Assembly: GCA_023653785.1 (NCBI GenBank)
Contig: JAMKCH010012694.1
Coordinates: 62,001-126,000, forward strand
DNA from: Ophioderma brevispina
Taxonomy: Eukaryota > Echinodermata > Ophiuroidea > Amphilepidida > Ophiodermatidae
Reading direction: 5' to 3'
DNA: 64,000 nt
The position numbers were made by a program, and so were the translations under genes. A model generated the notes under the pieces. The model was not told where the DNA came from. It did no database searches and saw only the letters and a program-made list of their open reading frames with translations. Positions 44,240 through 57,000 of the stretch are shown here, in pieces; the stretch's first letter is position 1; every line of letters begins with the position of its first letter.

Positions 44240-47200
44240 AAACATTAAGGGATCACTAATCAAGGCTTCAGGATAAAGTGCGAGATGTGTCAGCAGCGAA
44301 GCTTATTTTAATTAGATCCCCCTAATACTGACAGCGAGCCTCCTAGGTATTTTACTTTGTTTATCCTATGGACACCTGTGCATTTGGTACATGGATTTTT
44401 GTTGTCTTTGCCTTCGTGAGGACTGACCCGAAATAAATAATCAAATTCATTATATTTCCGAATGTTCAAAATCGATGTATTGATCAGAATTAATTAAAGG
44501 GCCATGCTTACGAGACTATGTAGAATGTACAATAAATGCAGGGTTTTTTTTCTGTTTGTTTTCCTGCTAACTTTATTTTTGTTTTCTTAACAGGGTTCCA
44601 GTTTATAGTGGATTTCATTTTGTTTTATAAACACATGTCAGGAATACTATTTAGTGCAGAAGAAACCATGTTTATGTTGTTAGATATCATTTTGTTCTTT
44701 AAAGGTGTTCTGGTTTATAGCAGATTATTTTATTTTATAGTGGATGGCAATAGCTATTAAGGGCGAGAAAACATTGTCCTTTCTCAAAGTTGCTGTTAAG
44801 CAGATTAGTGATAGGGTTACTGCATTAGCTAATCGGGGCTTAAATTTTTTCTTCCAAAATGTCGCCTACTAAATTCAATACATTATTTTCCGTGTTTAAA
44901 AATGCGCAAGTTTACTTCTAAATAGAGGTTTGTAATAGAAAATTGTAGTAAAGAATTTTAAGGTTTTTTACCTCATCAAAAAATATACAACTTGGCCAAA
45001 ACAAAAAATAAATATTCATAGCTTTTCCCCTTTAAAAAGTTGGTACTGCTTATTTCAAAATTTCAAGATTAGATTTTCATTCATGTTCTGGTGATTGTAC
45101 ATGCATAGAAACGTTCTTTCTTGTTTCTGCTTTAGTGGGAGGTTGTTGAAGTGTTTTTTCCTCTGGTACAAAAAGGTTCTTGGTTCGTTCAAATCTGGGA
45201 GGGACCCCATGACTCGCTGACATTTAATAGGCGTGCAACGTTCTGGATATAATTGGTCAAGATCTAGATGACAAAATCACGGATTGTGTTCTTCCCTTGA
45301 TTCATAGGGATTTGGGCAAATGTAACCAGGAAAAGCATGTCCTACTTTGGATGTGGACATTAAAGTAATGGTCCACATGTATTACAGAGAGTAATATGCG
45401 CATGTCAAAATCACAGTCAAAATCACATAGAAGGTGTTAACCCAATTCACTGTGCCAATCTGCCCCACTGTACTATGGACCCAATTAGAGAATAAAGCTT
45501 CTGTAGTTTTTTCGGTGATCTAGGGGCAGTGCGTCCAATAATCAAATCAAAGTGTACAAATAAATGCAAAGAAGTTCTTTAAAGTGACACGATTGAGGTT
45601 GTGAGGATAGGAAATTTTGCTCAAATTGTACTGTATTGGTTGTAGACCACTTACCGAGAACCTTTCGAAGGTTTATTGGACAAACAAGTACAAAAGAAAA
45701 CTGCAAGCCTTGTTTTGAACTTGCCTGCTATTGTAATTGACATTGTTCCTGTAGAAAACCATGGTTTGATTTTCTGTTGTGCACGACAGAAAATACTAAA
45801 TCATCATCGTATTACATAAAGATGGCGTATTCAGCTTATTCACTTCAGGTGTGATCTAATACATTGGTAAGCATTGCAAATATGTGAAAAACCCAGGTTT
45901 GAAAAAAATTGAGGGTGCTTCATTCTGGAAATGTCCTCATGTCTCTTTAACTAGGCCTCTAAGCTACGGAACTAAATTGGCTAAATTTACCAAATGAGCA
46001 ACAAAATTATCCACATTTGCAAGTTCTTCCACAAAATCTCGCTAGATTAGACACGTTCCTAGTAGACCAACCCCAGTAGTTAATTTTCCGTATACCTTTA
46101 TGCACAGATTATGGTACTCCGCACTTGTTCCAATATATTGCTAATTTACCTTAGGGTTCTTGTAGACTTGTATATCAGTCTTTTCCTGTGTTAACAAACA
46201 CTGCTGTTATTCTGATGGTATAATCTTCATTAACCATCTTTTGAAAATGATCTTGATCACTCTAAAACAATCACCTGTGGAAATGGATTAGAATTTCCAC
46301 CATTTCTTGCCCAAGTTTGTACAAACACTTTTTAGTAATTAGTTATACCAGCATATATGAAACAAGCAATGTCCCAAGTCCCAATACACCTAGAAAACCA
46401 GGTCAAGCCATATAGCCGCTCGTGTCTCGGCTGGAATACTAACAGGATTTCCTAGTCGCAGGAGTGTCGGAAATTGAAACAGCTCCTGATGAGATACGCA
46501 AGGCGAGCCCGTGGAATATTCAAGTATTGTCAAGTCTTTCCTTTATGAATGCTAAGTGCGGCATTTGTGCCATGATTCCAGTTTCAATTTCTGGTGGCAC
46601 GTAGGTCGACATCCAAGACAAGAATAACACTCGTGTCACACTGTCTGTGGAACATGACAAATCCCAAGTGTGAGCTAAAGAGAGGGAAAAAGTGGGGAAA
46701 ATTTAGAATGTGCACGCTGCGTAATTTGCGATATTCTCAATCATGGTTATTTGATTTGACAAATGGAAGATACAGCGAGAACGTGAGAGAGCTGTGGTAA
46801 CACAGCTGCATACACCGCTCTCCCGAGATTTGAAAATCTTGGGTAATATATGATGATAGTTTATTCCAGAAAAATGCCATCTTAGAGAGAGAGAGAGAAA
46901 CTTGATATTCAGTAATGTATCATCTAAATTACCACAGCCCCATCTGAACCTGTAGGTAGTCTTTAAAATTGTAAATGCTTACCAGTCAAGACAAATAAAG
47001 ATGAGTTTTTTCTCGTTGTTGTAAATTGATGAGTACAGAAATTACCTCTTCTGTGAGTTCTATATTTGCAAATTTTTCCATTTAGCATTTTGAAACAGTT
47101 GTTATTAAATATTTTCAAGATGCAAGCATTTTACTTGCCCAAGCATTGTCTTTCTTGCCCAAAGGTGGCAATTTCTAAGAAAGTAAAAAACAAATCATTG

Positions 47201-48290
47201 AAGAGGGAAATAAGAAGGACTGAACATCTGTTCCATTGAGGTAGCATCTTTGGAGGCAGAGGTCTTTGAAGTTACATTGATGTTTGAAAGCAAATTGGTA
47301 CTGGCTCGAAAAAGCGGGACGATATGGAACAAAATATGCATTTTCATCCCTCTTTTTCGGGGAATTCCAACCAATTTCAGCCTAAGTTTGGGAAAAATTA
47401 AAGTAAATTTGGCGATTTTCGCGCGCATATTTTGTCAAGTTCAGACCTCATTGGAGTAAAGCGCCGGGACGATTTATGAATTTTGCCACCTTTGGTGGGA
47501 CGACTTGGAAATTTTGCCCCCTCTGGGATGACTGCATCAGTATGCCACTCTATGATTCCATGTGAGGGAGAAAACATGGAAAATTGGACAGTGATCGGTT
47601 ACACTTTAAAACATTTCCTGGAATTTTTCATTCACATAAACTATACCTACACAGAGATGGAACACCGGCTGGGGAGTGGCCATGTTTGATTCAACATTCG
47701 CACATGGAATTTATTCCAAAAAAATGTGAAAATGGGGTTACTGGGACTTTGTGGCCTATTGGACACCGCAAAAAAAAGCCCTCATTGACAAGTTGGCTTG
47801 GAAGGCGAGTCCTTGAAGCTTGTGGTAATAACATCAACAAATTAACTTTTATGGTGAACACAATTTCCCCCTTGGCTGGCTATGTAGTCATCATCTTCAA
47901 CTCACTTTGTCTTTCAACAATTCCAATCTTCTTGTAAACCCAAGATAAATCCCTGTCATGCTCAGTTTACAGCTTTACCTACTCTGCAAAAACAAAACCC
48001 CACGGCACGCTAAATCCAAGGCGGATAAAAACACAATCGGCTGGATCAACTTTTCTGCTTTTTCTGCAGCTGACATTTGTCTTGGGCCTTTTTAAAATGA
48101 GAAAAAAGGGCAGACAACATTCTGAAAAATCAAAGGTCTCATATGTTACCCTAAATCTTAGTGGACACTAATATTTTGTTCCAAAATTATTTTTCATCTT
48201 ATCTGGACATCATGTGATGCCAAAAATAAATTGTCTGCTTCAAGGTGTATTCAAATATTGTTTGGATAATTTGAAATTTTTAATATTAAA
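44240..48290. other. Long unassigned stretch
   Basis: Four kilobases without a supported gene. Seen only: a start TTAA-AGGGCCATGC near 44496 without a partner, a GA run near 46883-46898, and open frames at 46594-46800 and 47195-47460 whose translations I do not recognise. Confidence 0.35.
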
Positions 48291-48295
48291 GGTGC

Positions 48296-48631
48296 ATTTC
48301 GTGATTTCAGCACCTTCTGTTTTATTCATTGATCACTACATATCCGTGAGAAAAGCTTATTCTCAAAATTTGAGCTGATCCCGATCTTGCGGTTTTGTGT
48401 TATGAGCAATTGCTCGTTTCCCACGGTCCCATAGGCTACTGTGCTGTAATTTCTGTCCGTTTACGGACAGAAAATACAAAATTGCGAATTTCTTACAGAT
48501 GCGACCGAATTTGCAGGTAAGATTGGGCACACATGGATTACTAATGCTGACGGTTCAGATGATATAAAAATCTCAACATTTTTTAGGCAAGTCGGGGGGA
48601 TGAGGCTGTGGATCACGAAATGCCCCTTTAA
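48296..48631 (-). mobile_element. Family E TTAA element, copy E2
   Basis: The element is 48300-48627 with TTAA on both sides. The left end is AGGTGCATTTCGTGATT and the right end GATCACGAAATGCCCCT. Internal GTTTTGTGTTATGAGCAA, CCCACGGTCCCATAGGC and TTACGGACAGAAAATACAA blocks are the reverse of E1. A hAT-like element begins seven bases after its right TTAA. Confidence 0.85.
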
Positions 48632-48930
48632 GCATCAGCAGGGCTGTACGCAGGATTTATTTTTGGGGTCAGGGTGCGGGACTTCGAAAAAGTGGACTTT
48701 TTTTCTCGAAAAAGTGGACCTTTTTTGGTAAAAGTGGACCTAACCCCCATAAAATGGTCTTGACTTTTTGAACATTTTATCATCAAAAAGTGGACTTTGT
48801 GCCAAAATTTCTTTAAATTTTGGACCTTTTGATCAAAAATTTCAGCAAAAAGTGGAGCTTTTGCCCCTTTTGTTTATTTTTTTTGGGGGGGGGGGAACTG
48901 CACCCCCCTGCGTATGGGCCTGAGCATCAG
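48631..48930 (+). mobile_element. hAT-like element with perfect 8-bp target duplication
   Basis: The element is 48639-48922 (284 bp), flanked on both sides by AGCATCAG (48631-48638 and 48923-48930). The left end is CAGGGCTGTACGCAGGA and the right end, read backwards, CAGGCCCATACGCAGGGG. The interior is made of repeated AAAAAGTGGAC words. There is no transposase frame. The 8-bp duplication and CAG ends fit the hAT superfamily. Confidence 0.9.
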
Positions 48931-48984
48931 TGAAAGGGTCACCCCTAGTATCATATGCATACAGTACCTTTCCTCCCAAACCCA

Positions 48985-49225
48985 GTCTATTCCATTTGGA
49001 ATCCATCCTCCCCCCCTCTGGAAGACTTTACATAAATCTTCCGCAGAGGGGTTGTGCATTTCCATTGAAATTACCCAATGGGCTATTCCATTCACAATAT
49101 ATACTCCCTTTGTGGAAGGTTTAACCAGTCTTCTGCAGATAGAGGACCAGTGCAAATTTGAAATTTCCCAGTAGGATATTCCATTTGATATCCATACTCC
49201 CACTGAGAAAGAATTTCTCCTGCAA
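48985..49225 (+). repeat. Diverged tandem repeat, unit about 95 bp, 2.5 units
   Basis: TATTCCATTTGGAATCCAT, TATTCCATTCACAATATAT and TATTCCATTTGATATCCAT recur at about 48988, 49083 and 49177. Each is followed by a CTCCC...(G)AAG block and, in the first two, by a TTTCCATTGAAATT- or AAATTTGAAATT-like block. Confidence 0.6.
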
Positions 49226-49419
49226 ATTTCTTAAGAAATTCGCGAAATTACAGCACAGTGGCCTATGGGATCGTCGGAAACAAGCGATTGCTCATAACAC
49301 AAAACCATAAGATCGGAATCAACTAAAATTTTGTGAATAGGTTTTTCTCAGGGATATCTAGTAAACCATAAATAAAACATAAGGTGCTGGAATCATGGAA
49401 TCATGAAATGCACTTTTAA
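49220..49419 (+). mobile_element. Family E TTAA element, left-truncated copy E3
   Basis: AAGAAATTCGC, then ACAGCACAGTGGCCTATGGG, then CATAACACAAAACC and AAGGTGCTGGAATCATG follow the right 190 bp of E1. It ends GAAATGCACT with TTAA at 49416-49419. Confidence 0.75.
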
Positions 49420-49530
49420 GTTATCTCGATATTTTACCAATTTGAAAACAAAAGTTAATTTTTAAAGATTATTTTGGATGTAATATCACTATTATTTTCT
49501 AAAATACAAGTCTCTGAATGTCACCTCTAA

Positions 49531-49794
49531 TGCATTTGACAGACTAGGACAAGAGAAGATATCAGTAGCTTCCCACAATGCATTGCATCCAGTGGAGATT
49601 TTTGTACAGGTAGTCATGTTAATCGTTAGAGATGAAACATTCTTAAAATGCAAATTTGTGATCAGTACTGTTACTTTAGCCACGTTTCATCTCTAACGCT
49701 TCACATCAGTATGGCTGTACAAAAACCCCCATTGGAAACAATGCATCATGGGAAGCTACTAATATCTTCTCTTGACTAGGACTGTCGAAATGCC
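49531..49794. mobile_element. Fold-back element with about 100-bp arms
   Basis: The left arm contains AAGAGAAGATATCAGTAGCT, CCCACAATGCATTGCATCC and GTTAGAGATGAAAC. The right arm has the inverse of each (GTTTCATCTCTAAC, ACAATGCATCATGGGAAGCT, ATATCTTCTCTTGACTAGGA). The outermost bases are GCATTT(C)GACAG on both arms. The loop is about 40 bp. Confidence 0.75.
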
Positions 49795-50437
49795 AGCAAA
49801 CTTTTGCCATGCAGCAACCTTCCAAAATGCACAGAATAAATAGATAATAAAAGTGTGAGTGCATTAACTTTCAATCTGGTTTGATTTCATCCTTCATAAG
49901 ACAATATTATCTTCTCTTTGACTCTCTTCCTTTCTATTTAGCCTTCAATTTTGCTTGGTTACACCTTGGTTTTTCAATTTCCTTAACTGATTTCTACCTC
50001 TCAGGTAACCAACCTTCCTGGTTGCATTAACACAACGTGGTTACATGTTCTTTCAGCGGTGTTGAATTTGATCTTGAAATAAGCATTTTTAGACAAAATG
50101 CAAATCTGATGAATTTTAATTGTGTGGTGAAGATGAGATTGCTGTACGTGAGCCATTGACCTTCGAATTTGTTAATGACAAAGTGGCTCTCATGGGATCC
50201 ATCATCAATATTATCTATTATATCTTACCCTTTTAACCCAGGTAGATTCTGTATAGATTATAACATGTAATAGTGTCTTTTAGATTTACTTATCAAATGA
50301 CCAAAGGAAGCCATCTCAAAAATCACCAAATTTGGGTCTGGCGCTGCCACTGTTTTGTACTCATTTGAATGTATTTTTTCATGCCGATTCCAAATATAGT
50401 CATGAAAAGGCATAATTTTGACATTTTTAGAAAACTA

Positions 50438-50703
50438 AGGGAGGGGTCATTATTTACGCCAGGGGGGAATGGAGGATTTGAGGGGGGAACCCGAAATAAT
50501 TTTTTAAGGAGCGAGGGGAATGGGAACATGAGATTTTTCATCAACGAGAGAGAGGGGAACATGAACTTTTAAATGGGGAAATCAGCATGATCAAGGGGGA
50601 GTGTGAAATTTTTGAACGGAAGCGAGGGGGGGAATGCGAAAATTGTTGCCGAAAAAAAGTTGAAATCCTCCATTCCCCCTGGCATGAATAATGACCGCTC
50701 CCT
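50438..50703. mobile_element. TIR element with about 43-bp ends (AGGGAGGGGTCATTATT)
   Basis: The left end is AGGGAGGGGTCATTATTTAC, then GCCAGGGGGGAATGGAGG; the right end read backwards is AGGGAGCGGTCATTATTCAT, then GCCAGGGGGAATGGAGG. The interior is rich in GAGGGGAA words and has no coding signal. Its right end is repeated at 51011-51070 because of the local duplication. Confidence 0.75.
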
Positions 50704-50983
50704 AAATTGACAAATATTAAATTCTGAAGAAACGTAGTTGCCTGTAGGACCTTGGGGTTAACACTGACTATACCCATTTATACCCAAGTTGTGATTTTTT
50801 TAAATCGGTCATTGGCAAATAAGACAAATTTTACCAGTGGCGATCCAGATCATATCTGGCCAATTTAGATCGGTCTGATCAGATTGGCTCATCACTACGT
50901 ACGGCTATCTTTTTAATGGCATGTCCTTTTTTGTTTTCACTCAATCTGTATGCAGACATGTCCCAGAGGTATGTTCTCCCCAA
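50647..50983 (+). repeat. Second tandem duplication, copy 1
   Basis: It runs from TGCCGAAAAAAAGTTGAAAT to GTATGTTCTCCCC and is almost identical to 51011-51398, except that copy 2 has about 53 extra bases after AACACTGACTA. A run of about 25 A separates the copies. Confidence 0.9.
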
Positions 50984-51010
50984 AAAAAAAAAAAAAAAAA
51001 AAAAAATTTT

Positions 51011-51398
51011 TGCCGAAAAAAAGTCGAAATCCTCCATTCCCCCTGGCATGAATAATGACCGCTCCCTAAATTGACAAATATTAAATTCTGAAGAAACGTA
51101 GTTGCCTGTAGGACCTTGGGGTTAACACTGACTACCCATCCAATATGGCTGCAGACATACAAATCAGAAAATAAATGTTGGATGAGGTTTGATTCATATT
51201 CAAGTTGTGATTTTTTTAAATCGGTCATTGGCAAATAAGACAAATTTTACCAGTGGCGATCCAGATCATATCTGGCCGATTTAGATCGGTCTGATCAGAT
51301 TGGCTCATCACTACGTACGGCTATCTTTTTAATGGCATGTCCTTTTTGTTTTCACTCAATCTGTATGCAGACATGTCCCAGAGGTATGTTCTCCCCAA
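51011..51398 (+). repeat. Second tandem duplication, copy 2
   Basis: It is the same sequence as copy 1 with the extra segment (about 51134-51195) and a handful of single-base differences, such as CTGGCCGATTT against CTGGCCAATTT. Confidence 0.9.
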
Positions 51399-51399
51399 A

Positions 51400-52185
51400 G
51401 TTTCCAGGAAATAGGTTCAACATGGAGGTGTTGTTTACATAGTCTGCTCTCCCCTGTCCAGCCAGAGACAGAAGTTAAGAGGCTCATCTATAATGTTGTA
51501 TGAGCACAGTTGTTTGATAGTCTCATTTATTATGACAAAACCAGAATAAAACAAAGTATCCCCGGCGGCACAGTTTTGACAGCTGATTTGGATTATTTAG
51601 TCCACTACCTACATCCTGTGTAAATTTTAAAAATTCAAAAAACTTAAAAATATGAATTTTTCTTAAAAATCTAGTTTTCCACGTCTTTCTATGGAGAATG
51701 GGCACATAGAGGGCGCTATAACATAGAAATCATGATCTTTGTAGGCCTCTATGGCAAGATTCCCGCAATGGATTTGTCTGATATTTGCAGGGATAATAGC
51801 TCTTGTATTTCCCTATATATCAGTTGTCAAAATTGTGTCGCCACCTCTTAAAATTGTTCTAAAAATAAAGGAGACAATTTGCACAGGGTCAAACAGCTGT
51901 GTGAGAAGTAGTGCCCTATGATGTACATAGCAAACCATTTTCATGTGCTTATTTTTTCACAATTTCCCAATTTTTATTGGATACATATAGGGTTATATGA
52001 TGTATTTAGTCAATCGGAGACATGGTAAGAATAGTTTAGACATTGTGCAGGTAAATAGGTTTATTTTGATCGGTTACTAAGAGGTTATCAAGAGGTTGTA
52101 AGAAAGGGGGTAGACAGTAGACTACAGAGGTTAAACTCTTCTGAATAATTTTGTGGTGAAGTTGAATGCTTTATGCAGTGAACCA
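51400..52185. other. Unassigned stretch
   Basis: Nothing supported except an isolated AGAGGGCGCT box near 51707 matching the one near 3781. Confidence 0.4.
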
Positions 52186-52345
52186 CCACCACCATCACCA
52201 CCACCACCACCATCACCACCACCACCACCACCAAAAAAAAAAAAAAAAAAAATCACCACTCACCACCCACCACCCACCACTCACCACCACTCACCACCAC
52301 TCACCACCACCCACCACCACCCACCACCACCACCATCACCCAGTG
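52186..52345 (+). repeat. CAC/ACC microsatellite with internal poly-A
   Basis: CCA triplets with occasional CAT are interrupted by 19-20 A (about 52234-52253), then continue as CCACTCACCACCCACC variants. The His-rich, Pro-rich and Thr-rich frames are products of the repeat. Confidence 0.95.
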
Positions 52346-53310
52346 ACTGGACAAGATGGTTCAGATCTGCTCAAGGAACACTGCTCCACCCAATTAGAAT
52401 ATTGGGAAGGCATCGCCAACATACCTTATTTTCAAATTTCATTTTCATCCAACATTAATGTATCACAATTACTATACAATCATTTCTGGTATCTGTATAA
52501 GAATTCATAGCTTGGTACCTCATAATGGGAAAGATGTCAGACAAAATATTTTGCAGATGATTTGAGAAAGATACTAATAATGTAGAACATTCAGGTCTGA
52601 TGGGGTAAATGGTGGATTCCAGGCTGAGGATTGGGTGGTACCCCTTTATAATACATATTATGGTGATCGGGGATGTTTGCTTATAACTAACTTAGTAGTT
52701 TATTGTAGGCCTCCTTGAAGATTATGATGTTGATGATGACCTTTGGTATTTCTTCCTTAGTCATAGGAGAACATTGGTTAGGTGGTGAAGTTTGTCACCT
52801 TCGAAGGATGTGCGCGCTAAGTTAATATGCTTCAGTGGGTGTCGTACCTTTATGGGATTCTTTTGTGCCATTGGTCCGTGGACCTTTATATCCAGGCCAG
52901 GCTTGTAGCCAGGGTACATGCAGCAAGTGAAAAAATGTTTGTTGGTTTTTGCAGGTTATGCAAACTGAACAATTTCTATGTTAGCCCTCTACAGCTTGTG
53001 ATGACCTTCCATAAAACCTTACCACTTATCCAAACTTGTAAGACCATGTTAGGCCAGTAGCCAGGGTACATCCCAAAAAGTTCGAATAGAAATGATGTAT
53101 GCAGGTGAAGCAAGAAAGAAAGTGCTTTTTATTTTGGGTGCTGGTATATCAAAAAATTATCCTTATTGCATGCGGATTCTTGCCTTTTTGGGAAAAAGTT
53201 ACCAATTTGACCTCAACCCCTCAAAAAAAAAAAAGTCCTGACTATCCTGGATAAGATTCAAACTTTTTGTTTACTGTAAAAAATGAAAAGTAATTGATCA
53301 TAAGTTGTTA
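52346..53310. other. Unassigned stretch
   Basis: TAGCCAGGGTACAT occurs twice (near 52908 and 53060), hinting at a dispersed repeat. No gene is supported. Confidence 0.4.
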
Positions 53311-53316
53311 GCATTA

Positions 53317-53668
53317 TTAAAGGCTGACTCAGAGATTTTGAAATATAAATTTTGTGTAGTAATTAAAAATAGTCATCTAGAACTAAAGATAATCACCTAA
53401 AATGCCTAATTACACAGTTAGAGATGAATCGGATTTCCGTTTCCATGCAGTAAACATTCATGCAAAGTATAACAGTGCCATAGGATACCGTGTATAACAA
53501 AAATTCTGGTTCTGGAATTTTAATAACAAAGTTGTGATTTTCTATATGAAGGACTTCGATTTGAGCTTAGTGATTAATAAATGGACAAGCATTATGTAGA
53601 TTCAAAAAACATAATTTGTTTGAAAATTGAGTGCTCTCTCAATGGGAAATCTCTGAGTCAGCCTTTAA
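53317..53668 (+). mobile_element. Family A TTAA element, copy A1 (best-preserved, complete)
   Basis: The element is 53321-53664 (344 bp). The left end is AGGCTGACTCAGAGATTTTG and the right end AAATCTCTGAGTCAGCCT, an almost perfect terminal inverted repeat. TTAA lies on both sides. Its right TTAA (53665-53668) is also the left TTAA of the family C element that follows. Confidence 0.9.
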
Positions 53669-54006
53669 AGGTGCTTGTTCTTATCGCCTATGGGACTCTT
53701 CTCCATTTACCCGAAAGTATAATATCAATTTTGATATCAGATGAAAGGAGGTATTTTTATTATTGTCGTCCTGGAATTTCAGCTTCAAATCCATTTCTTT
53801 CCCAAGATAAAGACCAAAAACTGCCATTTTAATGGTCAACCATCAATATTAGACCACAGTAGTGAAATTAGGGCCTTATCGTTTCTACTATTAAAACCGC
53901 AAGTTTGTTTCCCACGATACTCTGTGGTAAGTATATGTGTGCAAGTACCAGGCTCTCATATCAAGTAAAGAACACGATGCACATAAATCGGAACAAGCAC
54001 CTTTAA
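53665..54006 (-). mobile_element. Family C TTAA element, copy C5 (abuts A1)
   Basis: The element is 53669-54002 (334 bp). The left end is AGGTGCTTGTTCTTATCG and the right end AATCGGAACAAGCACCT. TTAA is at 53665-53668 and 54003-54006. Its interior is the reverse of C2 and C3 and in the same orientation as C1. Confidence 0.9.
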
Positions 54007-57000
54007 TAATCAGCCATAATAATGCAGGGTTAAGGAAATTGCATGGTAGATGAGATACTTCATTAGTTTACTGAAGATAAAAATAAGGCGAATAAAAAAT
54101 AGAAGCTGTATCACGTTCCCTCTCCTAAATTATGCAGTCTTGCAATTCATTTCTCCGCTGTACACAACTCATTTGAAATGTGCTCAAAATAAAATCCCAC
54201 TGGTGAGTTCAAATCAACCATTTTCAACAAATTCAATTTCTTTACTCACACTGAATTTAAGTTTGATACATTTGCATTTTGCGCACAGCAAACATTTATT
54301 ATACATGGGAGGTAGCACTTAAATTTGATATTGAAATTGAATTACCAGTATGACAAGGACAATTTTATAAATTTTTTATTAAGTTTGTGCAGTTTCCTTA
54401 AAAGTTATCATGCATGAATTTATTTCTCCTCCCACCAGTCATATTTTCTCATATATCAGGTGGCTTACAAGATAATTAAAAAGTAATAGAAGTAGATTTG
54501 ACCAACTCATCGATCCAGCAGCTGTCGTCTTTCACTAATAATATCATAACGTAGAGGGGCTCTCCTAATTACAACTGACCTTTCCATTCATTATAGCCTG
54601 AGCAGATAGTTTTGCGTCACGTAAAACTTCCTGATTGATGCGTCGTGCCACTATTGTGCACTCTTTCTCGCTCTCTGTGGTGCGGCGATACATCCAGGTC
54701 GGCCTTGGTAGGATTCCATCCAGCGCAGATCAATGGTATACACATGGGTTACATCGATATCATCAGGCTGGTCTTGTTTACAATTGTATTTACTTGCCAC
54801 AATATGATGTGACTGGTACTGGAGACTAATCTTGATTGAGACTTGGCTTGTTGGTACTCATTTGGTATCTCTTAAGGTGTTGAATATGGCAGGAGTGTTG
54901 TTGTTGTTGATTTTGATTTAGTTTGGTAAACCGACAAATTTTATGTGTTTTTATGGAAGAAGATTAACTGCTTTTGCTTTGTGCGACTAAGGGTTAATAT
55001 CAGCACTGGAAATATAGTCTTGCTTTGAGGTCCTCGAGCCACAGGGCTTTCCGGAAAAGCGGTGTAATAACAGTAAATTTTGCATTGATTCCTGGGGCTT
55101 ATGGGAATTTCACTCAAAGAGTGAGAATAAGATGTTTTTCTTACCCAAACAATTTGTTCTCTTTCCCTGCAGGCATGATGGGAGTTTTTGTGGAGCCCCA
55201 AAGAATGAAAATGTGACCTATTGCTATAAATTACTTTTAATGCCGCAAGATAGTTGCTGAGACACGGTGTACTTGTAACAAGTGTTTCGTCATTTTCAAA
55301 TAGCAGTTTATGAAAAAAATCACATCATCTAGTATTTGTGGATTGCAGCGTGGCCATGCAAGGAAAATGTTTATTAACAAAATTGAAGTTCATTCATTCC
55401 TGAATCGCAATTTATTTAAAAACAACCTTGGAGGCTAAATTTAAGATTATGCATAAATTGGAATTTATGATATTAAGCAAATATCTATTATGTTAATTGT
55501 CTAGTTCTAAGTGAGTCATTTTTCGTATAGTATCATAAAAAAGATGGCTAAATCTTGGTCAAGTCTAAATTTCCAATATGTGAGTAATTGATAGATGGAT
55601 ACACAGGTTATTCCTGCTTCAAAGCCTCTAATGCCTCATTCGATTTTCCCTCTGACTTGGTTTTCAATGCCCCATCAATATGTTTTTATTACAAACCAAG
55701 CTACTGCTCATCTTTGCGGGAAGCTTATGAAGTACAAATTTTATTATGTTTTCTTTCAATTTTCCTCATGATCTGTCTTGTTTGCACTGTTTTTACAAAA
55801 GCATATAGGTATTCTTTCTTATATTGTGTGCAAAATGAAGTGCAGGTACCTCTTGCATATCTCGAAACCATCCCTACACCTGTCAAAATTTATCAGCAAG
55901 ATTAAAATTTGAAGTGTTTCATGAGTTTATATGATTTTATATTTTGTTGGAAATGTACCTCTGTCACTTTAATGTAAGATTCACCCTTGTGGCATAAATG
56001 GGCCATATACATGTCAAAATTATTCCAATTCACTAGAAAGAAACCTTAATTTTATCTGACGTGTTATTTTTGGAACAAGAACCTTGTTTTAAATAACAAA
56101 AATGAGTGGAACCAGTGATAAACGATGTTAAATATCAAAGACAAAAATCGAAAATCAAAAATCCAAAACAACTTCAGTTTGAATGTTGAGCCACTATATT
56201 GATGTGTTTGGCTGCAGTGTTTCTCTAGTGGAATGATACATTACTTTCAGGGGGTAGGACATGCCAACCTAACAGCAAGAGAACGGTATAAACTTCCGGA
56301 GTAACCCGAGTGCTAGTCTTATGCAAAGACTTAATGGTAGCCCGGGGGGCCAGTTGTATTCAAAGGTGGATATGATGCGTGAACATGGACTACCGAAAAT
56401 GCACCCTAAACAAGTATTTCCACCAACTAAAAAACATATCCTAAACAAGCATTTTTGTGTTTTTGCTCACCATAAGCAAGTCTTTTTGTCAGTGTTTGCT
56501 ACCCTAAACAAGTGAGCAATGCATTGTACTGATAATATTCCCTTATTATCTGGCTTTGCTCATGTGCTTTACTTCCAAATTACAATATTTTTGGTGATTT
56601 TGATCTCGCGTACATCACAATTTCAGGGTTACAAAAAAACATACCCTTTTTTTCCATATTTTGCTGATTTTGACACCCTAATCAATGTATGCACGTACAT
56701 TGCCTGTTGGAAAAAAGAGACCCTTTTTACGCTATTTTTACGCCTTTTACGTTACACTATTTTGTAGCGGGGTTAATCCACTAACCATGACAGATTTTGA
56801 AGTCAATAATTTTTTCCTAAATTATCATGATATTACTAAAATGTATTGAACGAAGGTTTAAAAGGTGATTTTGCAATGTCACTGGGACCGAGGCTGCCGT
56901 AGAAAATACACGTAAGAATTCATAAATGGACCGTTTGGAAATCCCCAATGCCCAAACCGAGCAGATCGTGTCCGACCCCCCCTGATTACTTTTATTACTC

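Noticed and set aside
52153..52510. Proline-rich and histidine-rich frames
   Set aside because: Products of the CAC/ACC microsatellite and its internal A run.
55588..55905. 105-codon frame with hydrophobic segments, possible membrane protein
   Set aside because: AT-rich composition explains the hydrophobic codons; no motif, no promoter or splice context, and I recognise no relative.
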